From: Symsagittifera roscoffensis
Lineage: Eukaryota > Xenacoelomorpha > Acoela > Convolutidae
Length of the DNA stretch: 64,000 nucleotides
NCBI RefSeq assembly: GCF_963678635.1
Contig: NC_087066.1
Span: forward strand, 30,075,301-30,139,300
Direction: 5' to 3'
Position numbers and translations under genes: made by a program. The notes under the pieces were generated by a model, which did no database searches, was not told the DNA's origin, and was given only the letters and a program-made list of their open reading frames with translations. Shown here piece by piece: positions 20,888 through 64,000 of the stretch. Position 1 is the first letter of the stretch, and the number at the start of each line of letters is the position of its first letter.

Positions 20888-20982
20888 ATTTGTCTCTTTA
20901 CTTGTTTAACAACGCTTGCAATCCACCTGAAAACTAGCGACAATCTGACAACTGAAAGTTTCTTGACAGCGATTCTAGATTC

Positions 20983-21572
20983 ATGGCACGACGTCGTTCT
21001 CCTAAACCAATTCTTTCGGATAACGCAGCATACTTTGTCGCCGCACGTAAACAAATCAAGAAACAACCCTTAAATATCAACAAAGACGAAATAGCAACTA
21101 AGCTTCAGCTGAAGTCAATTGACTGGCGTCTTAACCCACCATCTGCTCTTCATTTCAGTGGGGTGTGGGAACGCCTCGTTTCGATCATCAAACGTTTTTT
21201 TTTGAATCGAGAATCGGACAGACTTTCCAGGGATCTTTTTTCAATTTTTGTAGTAGAATGCGAAGGCCTCATCAACTCAAGACCCATGCAAGTGGCGATA
21301 TTAATAATACCTTACCACTTACACCTAACCACTTCCTACTTGGGAGGCCATTCATTTACGCTCCCGCAGCTTCATTCTACGGCCAAACAAATACCAACAA
21401 ACTAAGCAACAAATCCTGGAAGCTAACCAAGGACCGACTAGACAGCGTCTGGAAGCGACTACTGAAAGAATACGCTCCAACCTCGACCAGACGAACCAAG
21501 TGGAACCAAACAGAGGAAGTCATAGAAAAACATGACCTCATAAACCTGATGGCATTGCGCACTTGTGCGTAA
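20983..21572 (+). pseudogene. BEL/Pao pol: integrase core, frameshifted
   Basis: PKPILSDNAAYFVAA supplies the second catalytic Asp region and HFSGVWERLVSIIKR the Glu region; GLINSRPMQV follows. The reading then moves to another frame for PLTPNHFLLGRPFIYAPA and the C-terminal segment WKLTKDRLDSVWKRLLKEY, which ends near 21570. The shift lies between about 21290 and 21310. The family is clear and the copy is broken. Confidence 0.82.
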
Positions 21573-21902
21573 TCAAAACAGCGTTAGGAACACTTACTAG
21601 GCGCGCGGTGAAACTAGCTTTAGTAGAACCAAAACCGGATTTTTTTTTAGACGTCACTTGCAATTGTAATACCAAGCCTTAAACCATCTGGTCTCCGTAA
21701 CTTATGCCCTCTCCGAGGACATTTATGATATGAATAATCTTTCTCGTGAATTACTGGAAAAAGCGGTAAATTCCAGTAAATAACTAATAAATTATTGGGT
21801 GCGAATATAATTTTGGATGATATAATAAATGACGACTTCTGACAAGTCAATGAAGTTAATTTAAGACACATATGAACAAATAGTCCTAAATACTGTTTGT
21901 TA

Positions 21903-21990
21903 CTCTTTGCTTTTAAGCGTGAGTACAGAGCTTAAAACATTCGCCAGACAGCTTGCTGCAATCACCAGTGACCACCTAGCTAGAAACCTC
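21903..21990 (+). repeat. Direct repeat right of the BEL/Pao remnant (possible LTR fragment)
   Basis: Second copy of the 18515-18612 sequence. Homology runs from the TTAAGCGTGAGTACAGAG block to about TAGCTAG, after which the copies part. Confidence 0.45.
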
Positions 21991-22139
21991 GGCAACCAGC
22001 ACAGAAATTCCACTCCAAATGACTCGGTTCTGCACCCCTTGAAACAAAAGCAGCTGGGGAGAGCTGAATGGAAATCTAAAGCACTGCTTTGCAGTCAAAA
22101 TAAAGAAAAGGGAACCTGTAGTTAGCTCCCTTGAAACAA

Positions 22140-22840
22140 CCGCGGTCTGAAACCTTGACATCGCTCTTTTAGGGTATGAATTACCGTGGATGCGATGTGG
22201 AAGGATTAAAAACGAACATGCTACAAACTTAATTGGAGAGGCTAAATTGGAGAGGCCCAATCCATTTTGATTATCTACACGGACAATAAATATGCATGAG
22301 AAAAGACTAGAAACGAGATGGCCGTCACCACAGCCATAGATGCTTTTGTCCCCCTAATTGCCTTCTTAGAGAGAATCCGAGTATGCTAGATCATGTTTCT
22401 TCGAAGAAGAAAAGGAAGCTGTCCGAATTGTGATACTCAGAATCGTATCTCAGAGTCTCGGTCAAGTCTCCATCGACAGCTAGTCTCAAGCGTCAGTGCT
22501 GGAGAACATTATGCCAGACACTGAAATTGGTGGAAACCCATTCATGTTGGAAGCCCAGGCAACGATTTTTAACAAAAACAGAAGCCACGACTCTTAACGA
22601 GAAAGCACCACAAAGCCATTTAAAAAAACGGCAAAGCGGGGATTATGAGAAACAATTAAATCCCCCATCATCTCATCAGCAGACAAATGTCTAAGCAGAA
22701 TCTATCCAACATCAGGTTGACTTGACAACTCGCAAAAAAAACTCTGAAAAAATGCTACTCGCAAGTTCTTAACGAGAGGCTAACTCACAAAAAGACACAG
22801 GAAAATTGTGTTTTCTTTTGATCGAAAGTTGAAATAAAAA
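22140..22840 (+). other. Region of higher GC with coding-like pieces, unassigned
   Basis: Base composition is closer to coding DNA than in the flanks. Short stretches such as AVTTAIDAFVPLIAFLERI (near 22322) and MPDTEIGGNPFMLEAQATI (near 22511) read like protein. They could be more of the neighbouring retroelement, for example Gag, but no motif proves it. Confidence 0.3.
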
Positions 22841-23257
22841 AGCAGGTAATTATATGAGCCTTTGATGCATCGAATTTTGTTCGATATACTATGTTATTAC
22901 GGATCGAAAGAGCTTCGAGCTGCAAAATTATATCACTGTTTTGATAGTTTTAAGGAGTTTCTGATAAGTTTTGCTGCAATTGTTGGAATTTAGGACATTT
23001 ATTTAATTTTTCTTATTTAATTTTTCTCCGGATTTTAACCAAACCAGACATTTTTTGATGATTATTTCCTTTCTTCAGTCTGCTGATTGAATTTTGATAC
23101 TCTTGGGTGAGCATAACCCATCCCCAACTGCATAACTTGATTCCAGCCTTCGGCCATTTTTTGGCTTCACATTATAGGATTGTAGAACTGATTCCTGATT
23201 TGTAGTTTTAACTATTTTTTATTTATAATTCAATAAGTCGTGTTTTATTAGGGCATC

Positions 23258-23822
23258 CATTGCGAGGCCAAGCTGTACACTGAATAGGCGCAAAATATTG
23301 CGTCTGTATATTCCTGGATTCCAGAGATAAATCTATAAACACAAAACGTGAAGAGATTTCACGTACAAAATTTCCGCGGATTTTGGGTACAAATGCCTGT
23401 AACTTAAATTTAGTCGGCACATTAATTTCATCGCGGGTTCCGCAACGAGCGAAAATTTCTAGTTGTTCCGGAATCCGTAAAAGTAAGCAGATTCCGCAAA
23501 TATATGTATGTTCTGCAAATTTATGCGGATTCCGCTTAAAGTTTGCGGATTCCAGGACAACTTAAGGTCACTACACTTATTATCAGCTGTTTGTGGATTC
23601 CACAAATTGTTCCGGATTCCGCAAATTTTGTTGTAGATTCCGCAAAATTGCCTGCTTTTCAATCAACTCGTAGCAATACAGTGATTTAGCTATTTGTCCG
23701 TGGATTCCAAAACTGCAGAGAAGCTCAAACGAAACTGGCAATATTGCGGTCTCCGCAACATTTCTGTTTTTGGCTTTTTAAAGAATTCGCCTACATTTCA
23801 CGAAAAGCTTGGCCTCGTAATG
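23258..23822. mobile_element. Terminal-inverted-repeat element with GGATTCCGC motifs, short copy
   Basis: The left end CATTGCGAGGCCAAGCT pairs with the right end AGCTTGGCCTCGTAATG (one mismatch). The interior holds at least eight GGATTCCGC/A-type motifs in both orientations (about 23435-23720) and no coding. The ends and the motif match the longer element at 56705-58105, so the two form one family. A decayed partial copy follows at about 24260-24480. Confidence 0.75.
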
Positions 23823-24259
23823 GTTGGTGGTAGGGAAACCGTAAAAGAGCAGCTTGGACTCTATCTCTATTCTTCTTGCATAAGAATCAGTTTTAGTGTA
23901 ACAAAAGGCTTTACAAGTTCAAATAAGATCAACGTGCGTTTGGAATGATCGCCCATTTATATAAAATTAGTTTTTGGAATAATTAGTGTTTGGAATCAAC
24001 TATGTTTATAATTCAGCTTTATACCCCATGAAATAGCTTGGTTTCCTTTTTTCTAGTATTCAAGATTGGATATATATTATTCTTTTAGTATGTGACGTCG
24101 GAAAAATGTTAATTTTTTCAGTATTTGAGATTTAACTGATGAGTACAAGTTGTTGATTAGAACTGTTGCACAGTCTCTCTGAAGACCCACAAAAACAGAT
24201 TTTACTTAATTATGTAACTTCAAGACGTAATTATATATGGTACCAGTTACCAATTCCCT

Positions 24260-24480
24260 ATACAATTACGGGTTCCGCAACAACTGAACTGTAACGTACC
24301 TTTTTTGTATTAGTTGTTTGTGGACTCTTCAAACTGTTCCGGATTCCACAAAAATTGTTGCGTTTTCCGCAAATTCGTCTAATTTTGGAGCAATTTTTAA
24401 CGTTACAGTGTTATATTTATTTGCGTGTGGAATCCAAAACAACAAAGAAGGAAAAAAAGTAGCAACTTTGCGGTTTCACT
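24260..24480. repeat. Partial copy of the GGATTCCGC element
   Basis: Blocks GGGTTCCGCAACA, TTTGTGGACTCTTCAAACTG, TTCCGGATTCCACAAAAATT and TTTGCGTGTGGAATCCAAAAC follow the order seen at about 23580-23720. It lacks visible terminal repeats. Confidence 0.55.
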
Positions 24481-24489
24481 TATTTATTA

Positions 24490-25226
24490 TTATTTGGATC
24501 ATTAAAAACCAAGATAATTTTCACTCTTGCTGCAAATAGAAACGCAGATTGGCGGGCAATTTTTTTTTTTTAGTAGTTGGTTATTACTTGGGTTAGGGAA
24601 AAACACATTTGTCAAAACGTCTCAGAGTAAATTGGTTTTCAGTATAATATTCCAAATGTAATTACAATGGCACCACAGAACATTGCAAAAGAAAACTGTT
24701 TTATGACTAAGGGTACGGAAACGAAAAATAAAGAGAAGTTATCTTTCCATAATATTATATGTATAATATTTTTTGAACATTATTTAATCAAACTCAAACT
24801 AATAGTTTATACAAAATACGAGAACGGAGTGGATAGAATAAGAGTACATTACGCAGCTACTGAGAGTTTGATGATAAGTTCAGAGAAAAAAAAAGAAGAT
24901 AGCAAAAAAAGAAAAAAACTTTTTTTCCATTTCTATTTAATATTCCTACCAAATATATCCGCAACAAGAGCTGAAGCAAGGTCCTTGAGATCGCGCGGTT
25001 ACTACAACCTAATAATTTGACTCTAGTAATCAGGATAAACTATAGTCTTTGTATAGTCATAACAATTTGACCACGGTTGCAACATGGTATTCAAATAAGG
25101 CCAAGCTTTAATCTTACTTTGGCCTGTTCCAAGCACTGTACATTGATGAAGTCACGATTTGAAAAAAAAAACATTTTTTTTTGAAGCACCGCGGCTGAAA
25201 AATGTATATTCAGTGTTTATGAAGTT
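24490..25226. other. Intergenic AT-rich sequence 3' of the protease gene
   Basis: No recognisable gene. An open frame on the + strand at 24667-25020 is Lys/Asn-rich and resembles nothing known. It is most likely a chance frame in AT-rich DNA. Confidence 0.4.
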
Positions 25227-58971
<33,745 letters not shown>

Positions 58972-60020
58972 TTTGTGTTTCTCTATTTATGCAATTTATT
59001 CCTAAAACCTCAACACAATCAGTAAAAATCAGATTTAAACTGAATTGGTTTTCTTAGTTTCTAAAGCAATGGTATTGTAATATTCTGCAGCAAAGTAACG
59101 CTCAAATTTTGTGGATGGTTTAGCTCAACTTTCATGATGGTGGTGGTAGGAAAATGACATTAGATTTCGGTTTGTGATATTTAGAGAAACAACTCACCAA
59201 ACTAAATTTAATGTAATGTTAAGTTATAAAAATTCAGAGTTCTGATGTTTTTAGCTAAAACTTTTTTCCTCCAAAACAATATCTAAAAGTGATTTTGGAC
59301 ATTTTCAAAGATTTTATTCGAACTGTAGTTAAACTATAAAAAGCCCAGGAAAGAAATATGCATTCGTGGATTCTTGCCGACACGCGGAATTGTGACCTCT
59401 CTGTACTTTTGCGAGTAACATCTAAATCATTTCTAGAAAAATTTTTGAGACTGTTGGGTCTAAGCGTCAACAAAAGCAAAAATTAACGTGGGACGAAGAT
59501 CGATTCAGGTTGTTAGATTGATGAAGCTTCCAAAAGAAGAGTAATGAATGTTAAATTTGTACGGCATATGTAATGTTTAAATAACCTAATTTTATGCACT
59601 AAGTTGTTTTAGTGTGTGCCACTAACAACATTAACTAAGGTCACAACAGCAGGTCCCCAGACAGAAACCAATGACTTTACATACATAAACTTAAACTGTT
59701 ACCTATGTCATATAGGTAAGCACAATGAATTTTAAATCCGGAGATTGAAAATTTATAGTATTCCAAAACGCATCTGATACAAATCGTCATATCAATCAGT
59801 GTTAGTTTATCAACCAGATTTAGTTTAAACGAAAAGTTTTATATACTGAAAAAGTTTTAATTGAGTTTTAAGCATATCTGTCGACCCTCTCCATGGGTCC
59901 TTCTTGTCACGTCTTCTCTCATTTACGATCAACTAGATCGATCATAACTCAGCCCATCGTGTCCACTCCTTTCATCTGTCTGGTCGACTGACGCGTAGCT
60001 TTCTCCAATTTTTTATTCCT
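58972..60020. other. Intergenic sequence between the protease gene and a retroelement
   Basis: Upstream of the protease ATG I see no convincing TATA box. The 59.88-60.0 kb stretch is richer in C and may belong to the 3' LTR or UTR of the neighbouring gypsy element, whose other LTR is outside the window. Confidence 0.45.
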
Positions 60021-60326
60021 TTACTCGACAGTTCTCGAAGCGCCCGCTTGCTCCGTATCCGACGGTTCATTTGTCTCCTTATCTCGCCTTTCCTCGCTCG
60101 CCTTGTTCATCGCTGTCCCGCCGCTCGTTGCGCATTCGTGTTTATCGCTCTTGACCGCTCGTTTGTTCTCGTCATCGTCGTCACCACTCTCTTCATCGCT
60201 ACTTTCAAGTACTCGCCTCATTTTCTTTTTCTGAATTGCGTCACTCTCTGCGTGCGTTCGCCTCTTTGTCATCTTTTGCTTTGTCTTGTCCTCTTGTTCG
60301 GCTGGTACTACATTAGTTCCAACCAT
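60021..60326 (-). pseudogene. Charged pol C-terminal tail (retroelement)
   Basis: 101 codons with a basic start (KQKMTKRRTHAESD), an acidic cluster (LESSDEESGDDDDENK) and further Glu/Arg/Ser sequence to the stop at 60021. It follows a long conserved-looking segment (about 60505-60720, DWEKGSDLVYAPNNRKTLRM) after the integrase core in another frame. A tail with nuclear-targeting or chromatin-binding character is possible; no chromodomain is visible. Confidence 0.45.
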
Positions 60327-60749
60327 TGGTGCGATTCTTTGTTCGCAAACTTTACTCGGATCTGTAGTGTTCTCAGTGAGGATCTCTTCTGTCTGGCTTT
60401 CTTCGACCGCTGATCTAAATGAAACACCACTTCGCCTAGGTATTGACCCTTTTTTAATTTGCGCCGTATGTGGTGTTTTTTTCCATAGTAGCAGATTAAC
60501 ATTTATACCTCATTGGGTCCTGTGGATCCGTGATCCCAGTTCGTTGACACACCGCTGTGGTGCTACTTTTGTGAAACTTGAGCCACGATGGTGCGCTAGG
60601 ATGAGTTAATTCGACGTCCGAGTCTACAAACTCATGTTCCTGTAACATCCGAAGAGTTTTCCGGTTGTTAGGAGCGTAAACCAGGTCACTTCCCTTTTCC
60701 CAATCTAGCTTTGGCTCCTATTCTGGGAGTTCCCTAGCTTCATTTAAAC

Positions 60750-61440
60750 ATTGTCGTTTGTGGCTAAATACATTTGTCCAGTCGAAATTCTTAAGTGATG
60801 GTTTTTTCGTAAGGTTTCGGAGAAAGATATTAGTTTTTCTTCCATGGTTGCTTTCAAAAGGCGTTAATTTAGTTTTAGATTGCGGTACGAATCATAAAGC
60901 GCTCAAAACTCAGGATAGCATTTTTTTAATTTTTTGGTTTTTGTCTTCCAGCAGAGGTATATTAAAACGTAATTTTGATTTGAACCGATGGTTCTTTCAA
61001 CCATGCCAGTTGCGCGATGATCCTTTGCTGGGATTTTATAAGCTCCATACCCTCGTAAAATTGCAGAAATTTAGAATTCTTTTGGAAAGTGTCCGGTCGC
61101 CTGATCCATAGGTAGTTTCCTTGGGTGCGTGGACCCTAGAATTACAATTGTACTAAATTGTTTGGTTTCTTAAGGTTTAAATGTTATACTATTTTCACCT
61201 TTGGGAAATTTTTACCTACTTTTATGCAGCTCATGCAATAGTTAGCGGTTGCCGCAATATTCTGTTACATAAGCGGGATTGAAACGTCCTTCTCCGCCGA
61301 AACTATTCCATCTCGACCGTGGTGCTTTTGATATAGTCGGTTAAGCGGTGATGCGGACATATCCTTAGGTATGGCCAACCGGCCATCCATCGAAAGGCAG
61401 TTTTCTCTCACTACAAAGTCCGTATAGTTTTGTGTGTAAT
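60750..61440 (-). pseudogene. Gypsy-type integrase: H2C2 finger and end of core
   Basis: Near 61395-61210 the minus strand encodes LNRLYQKHHGRDGIVSAEKD and then ANYCMSCIKVGK, the H-H/C-C zinc-binding unit with CxxC intact. Near 60983-61010 RATGMVERTIGSNQN is the NG.VER.IG motif with the catalytic Glu. The middle of the core is broken by stops. Confidence 0.75.
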
Positions 61441-61653
61441 ACTGTCCGAGTTTTGCACTTACTTCTTTTGTCCGTGGGTTCCGGACCCGAATTGCAGCTC
61501 AAATTTTCTTCAAAATCGGGTTTTTTCCAGGTTTGTCTCCACAAATTTCAAATTAAATGTTTTATGGCTTTTCTTGACTATTTTGCTCTCAATTGGGAGA
61601 AAAGAATAAACCAATTTTCCACTTTTTACAAGAAGATAATACAGGCCAGGAAA

Positions 61654-62261
61654 TTAATGAATACATGAGACAATGTTTTTTAGATTTTTCGAAGACTTTG
61701 TTTTGGGCGCGACTTTCTCTGGTGGTGCAACCGCAATATCCAAATCGAAATTTGAACTAGGCGGCTGATTTTGAATTCTATTTATTACAACAATTAGATT
61801 GGCATTTCCAGACTGGGTTGACGTATTTACAAATGTAGAATGTTTTGGATCTAACTTTTCCGGCAAATTAGTGTTTGACATATTTCGTTGGAAAAATTGA
61901 TGATTTTGTTTGAGTGAGCAACTGTGTTTAGCTGAATGAGAACAACGTCTGTTTTTTTTATACGCAAATTGCATATAGCCTTTGATATGTAGATAACTTC
62001 TTTCTGATTGGCTGACCGCCCGTTGCATGCAACCACGCCCTCCAGTGAGCGCTTACATTTACGTATATCATTTGCATATTCCAATTTATCTCGAATTTTA
62101 TTGGATACGACACTCTCACCTGAGTGAACAAGTGATCGTACGCCCTCAACCGGTGGTTTTTTAAATTTTTTTCTTGCTTGACTCCTCGAATTTAACTGGT
62201 CCCCAGAATATATTGCTTCGATAGTCATTTGTTTCTTTGCTACCATAAAGTTTTTTATCAT
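61654..62261 (-). pseudogene. Linker between RNase H and integrase, unassigned
   Basis: Two overlapping frames (62261-61851 and 62028-61654) are protein-like (KKFKKPPVEGVRSLVHSGES; LEGVVACNGRSANQKEVIYI). They lie between the end of RNase H (about 62290) and the integrase finger. This spacer is longer than usual, so an inserted sequence is possible. Confidence 0.35.
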
Positions 62262-62289
62262 AATGACTTGTCCCGGGTGCCGCTACTGA

Positions 62290-62861
62290 CGGGAAATAAG
62301 ACAAGTAATCCGCCCTCCCCATTTCGATACTTGTCGATGCTCCACTGTAATGTCATACGGTAACAACCGAGAGGACCATCGGGTTAACCTTCTAAAAATG
62401 TTTTATTTCCTTTCGGTGATGAACTTAACAACGTTAACAGTGCTTTATGATCCGATATAACTGTGAAACAACGTCTGTACATGTAATTGCGGTGGCCCAT
62501 ATTACTGCGAGTAATTCAAGTTCGTTGGTCGAATATTTTTCTCTTTCGAGTTAAGACAACGTGATGCAAATGAAAGAGGATGCAGCCCACTTGAGCTGTA
62601 CTGTTCTAACATGGCCCCCAAACCCTCATGACTCGCATCGCAGACACTTACATAAGCGGGATCCTCCTAATACTGCATTCGTATTTCACGGGGTATATCG
62701 TAATGTTTAAGTTCGAAAATATTCTTGACCAACCATTTCAATTGTGCAAAAGCGTTATCACAGGCTGGCGTCCAAATGAACTCGTTGTTCATTTTTAGAA
62801 GCTGACGTAAAGGTAAACTAACTTTTGGCAAAAACTTATGTAGACTGTGCATTGAACCCAT
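62290..62861 (-). pseudogene. Gypsy-type RT thumb and RNase H
   Basis: 62861-62667 encodes FLPKVSLPLRQLLKMNNEFI and WTPACDNAFAQLKWLVKN, matching (F)...A.PL..LLKK...F.W...C..AF..LK, then KHYD for the L..YD motif. Further on, near 62460-62300, SDHKALLTLLSS and a DITVEH-like end of RNase H can be read in other frames. Confidence 0.75.
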
Positions 62862-62977
62862 TAGTTATTTTAATTGTTTTCTTGACATCGAGGGCCTAAA
62901 ATCCTCGACTGCTTGGGTTTTTCAAACCAACGGTGCAATGCCGTCGTTTCCTATTCGAAAGTCTAGCGATTCGCCGT

Positions 62978-63283
62978 TCACTTTTCCGTAATTTCAAGGC
63001 GGCGTTCAATACATCCAGTTTCTTGAGATTCCTCTCGACAAATGCGATGTGTTCTATTTAATATGTCGTCTATGAACGCGTTCGCTTGAGGGAATTCCTT
63101 GAGTAAGTTAACTATAATTTTTTGAAACTCCGCTGCCATTTTTCTGCTCCCATCTTTCTTTACTGTGCTTAATATTGGGGACACGAATCTCTTATCCAAA
63201 CATTCTTGCAGCTTGATAAAGTGTCCTTCTTTGAATAAACGATTTATCTCCTTGTCAACTTTATCTTGTAAGTTGATTGGCAC
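62978..63283 (-). pseudogene. Gypsy-type reverse transcriptase, internally deleted
   Basis: Starts with DKVDKEINRLFKEGHFIKLQ (usual ...V..EI..LL..G.I..S.S) and RFVSPILSTVKKDGSRK (usual SP.V.V.KKDG..R), then jumps to AAEFQKIIVNLLKEFPQANAFIDDIL, the FQ..M...L......Y(V/I)DD(I)L region. The residues between (fingers and the first catalytic Asp) are missing, so this copy has an internal deletion in RT. Confidence 0.82.
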
Positions 63284-63429
63284 CCGATGACTTTTTTTGT
63301 ACTGATTTCAATGCGTCAAAAAATCGGCTCTGACTTTAACGGTTCGTATTCTCCCTATTCTGGTAAACAAATTTGAATACAACAAACAGAAAAACGTTTG
63401 CAGTTCATCTAGCCCCTCTGCACTCTCAC

Positions 63430-63740
63430 TGCTATTTTCCTCCGTAATTCCCATGACTCGGTTTAAACACTTCCAGTCCTAGGATGCCCATCAAATCACG
63501 CCCAAGGATCGATTGGTGGTTCCCTGCAATTAAGGACACCTGCGCCGGCGTAACCCAACCATTGAGTGCCATAGTCACTTCTATTTTCCCCAGTTTGTGT
63601 ATTCGGTTGTTGCTGTAGTCCAAAAATTCTTCTCGTGCTGGCTGTAAATGTAAGTTTGTTTAATCTAATGCTGATTTCAGGTCCATCATGATGAAAATTG
63701 TCACCGGAGACCCGCTATCAACCCAGAGCCACATCTTTTT
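63430..63740 (-). pseudogene. Retropepsin
   Basis: WVDSGSPVTIF, with active-site DSG, is encoded near 63699-63725. After an in-frame stop the flap and C-terminal part follow in 63623-63432 (KLGKIEVTMALNGW .. SILGRDLMGILGLEV), where ILGRD is the usual second retropepsin motif (I(L/I)GRD). The copy is broken but both halves are clear. Confidence 0.82.
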
Positions 63741-64000
63741 CGCCGACACCTCAACTTGGGTTCGGAATTTTCAGCTCCATCGCGTTCTTCTTCTTGATTG
63801 ACTTCACCATGTAGTCATCGGACCCTGAAGAGGTTAATATATCCTCTCGGCATTCTTGCTCCTGATTGACCCAGGCTACTTGCTCCTCCTGTATAATATC
63901 TACACTGTGCGTGCTTTGGTGATGCTCATCCTGATCCCGGACTAACCAAACTCGTCCACCTCCCCTCCAATGGTTAGTACCTCGTCTTACACCCCTGCAT

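Larger units (their letters stand above)
19630..21575 (+). mobile_element. pol: BEL/Pao retrotransposon pol remnant (5'-truncated, frameshifted)
   Basis: A decayed C-terminal part of a BEL/Pao-type pol gene in the order RT C-terminus/RNase H, integrase zinc-binding region, integrase core. The catalytic RT centre, protease and Gag are not seen, so the copy is truncated. Stops and frame changes interrupt it repeatedly. Flanking direct repeats at 18515-18612 and 21903-21990 may be LTR pieces. It is in the same orientation as the WDFY3-like gene but lies downstream of it. Confidence 0.85.
60021..64000 (-). mobile_element. pol: Ty3/gypsy retroelement, pol region, cut by window edge
   Basis: Minus-strand order: retropepsin, RT, RNase H, integrase finger and core, charged C-terminal tail. 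Frame breaks occur between domains, so the copy is degraded. It differs from the 16-kb element in base composition (not A/C-biased on the coding strand), in RT box (FIDD instead of YLDD) and in the tail after integrase. Gag and the 5' LTR would lie beyond 64000. Confidence 0.85.

Noticed and set aside
60048-60609. Hydrophobic + strand frames opposite the retroelement tail
   Set aside because: Shadow of the minus-strand charged tail; Cys/Leu/Phe-rich content is the reverse of a Lys/Glu/Arg-rich coding strand.

Overview
The window is animal nuclear DNA. It is AT-rich and intron-rich, full of repeats, and has no sign of operons. It suggests an invertebrate genome that has been colonised by LTR retrotransposons of two superfamilies (BEL/Pao and Ty3/gypsy), tRNA-derived SINEs, inverted-repeat elements and many tandem repeats. 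The lineage cannot be fixed from the sequence alone. Only two host genes can be supported, and both were assembled by eye from exons whose reading phases agree across GT/AG splice sites.

Left part (1-14.2 kb, + strand): the 3' end of a WDFY3/ALFY (Blue cheese) homologue. It has a Ser/Thr-rich linker exon (to 332), an exon joining the last WD-type segment (3833-4059), an exon with the last WD-type strand and the first half of a FYVE zinc finger (5289-5489), and a last exon 8.5 kb away (14004-14166) that completes the FYVE finger and carries the stop. The introns hold SINEs with A and B boxes, a small inverted-repeat element, a ~168-bp tandem array and diverged dispersed repeats.

Middle-left (14.2-25.2 kb): intergenic repeats, a 5'-truncated BEL/Pao pol pseudogene (19.63-21.57 kb, +) flanked by short direct repeats, and a terminal-inverted-repeat element built around GGATTCCGC motifs (23.26-23.82 kb).

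Middle and right (25.2-59.0 kb, - strand): a trypsin-fold serine protease gene. Exons 1 and 2 lie at 58.97-58.20 kb (signal peptide, VLGG, SAHC). Exon 3 lies at 28.95 kb (NDVAIL). Exons 4 and 5 lie at 25.98-25.23 kb (GDSGGP and the C-terminal helix). If correct, intron 2 is about 29 kb long. It contains a complete but decayed ~16-kb gypsy/errantivirus-like retrotransposon (32073-48134, same strand) sitting inside a CT microsatellite, which is itself bracketed by an inverted repeat. The same intron holds a ~1.43-kb tandem duplication with CTT tracts, a third copy with an apparent gene-conversion tract, clusters of the palindrome TTTCAGATCTGAAA, and a second GGATTCCGC element with perfect 22-bp terminal inverted repeats. 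Intron 3 contains a minisatellite array.

Right end (60.0-64.0 kb, - strand): a third retroelement, Ty3/gypsy, with protease, RT, RNase H, integrase and a long charged C-terminal tail. It is cut by the window edge. Exon limits are predictions without transcript support, and repeat limits are approximate.
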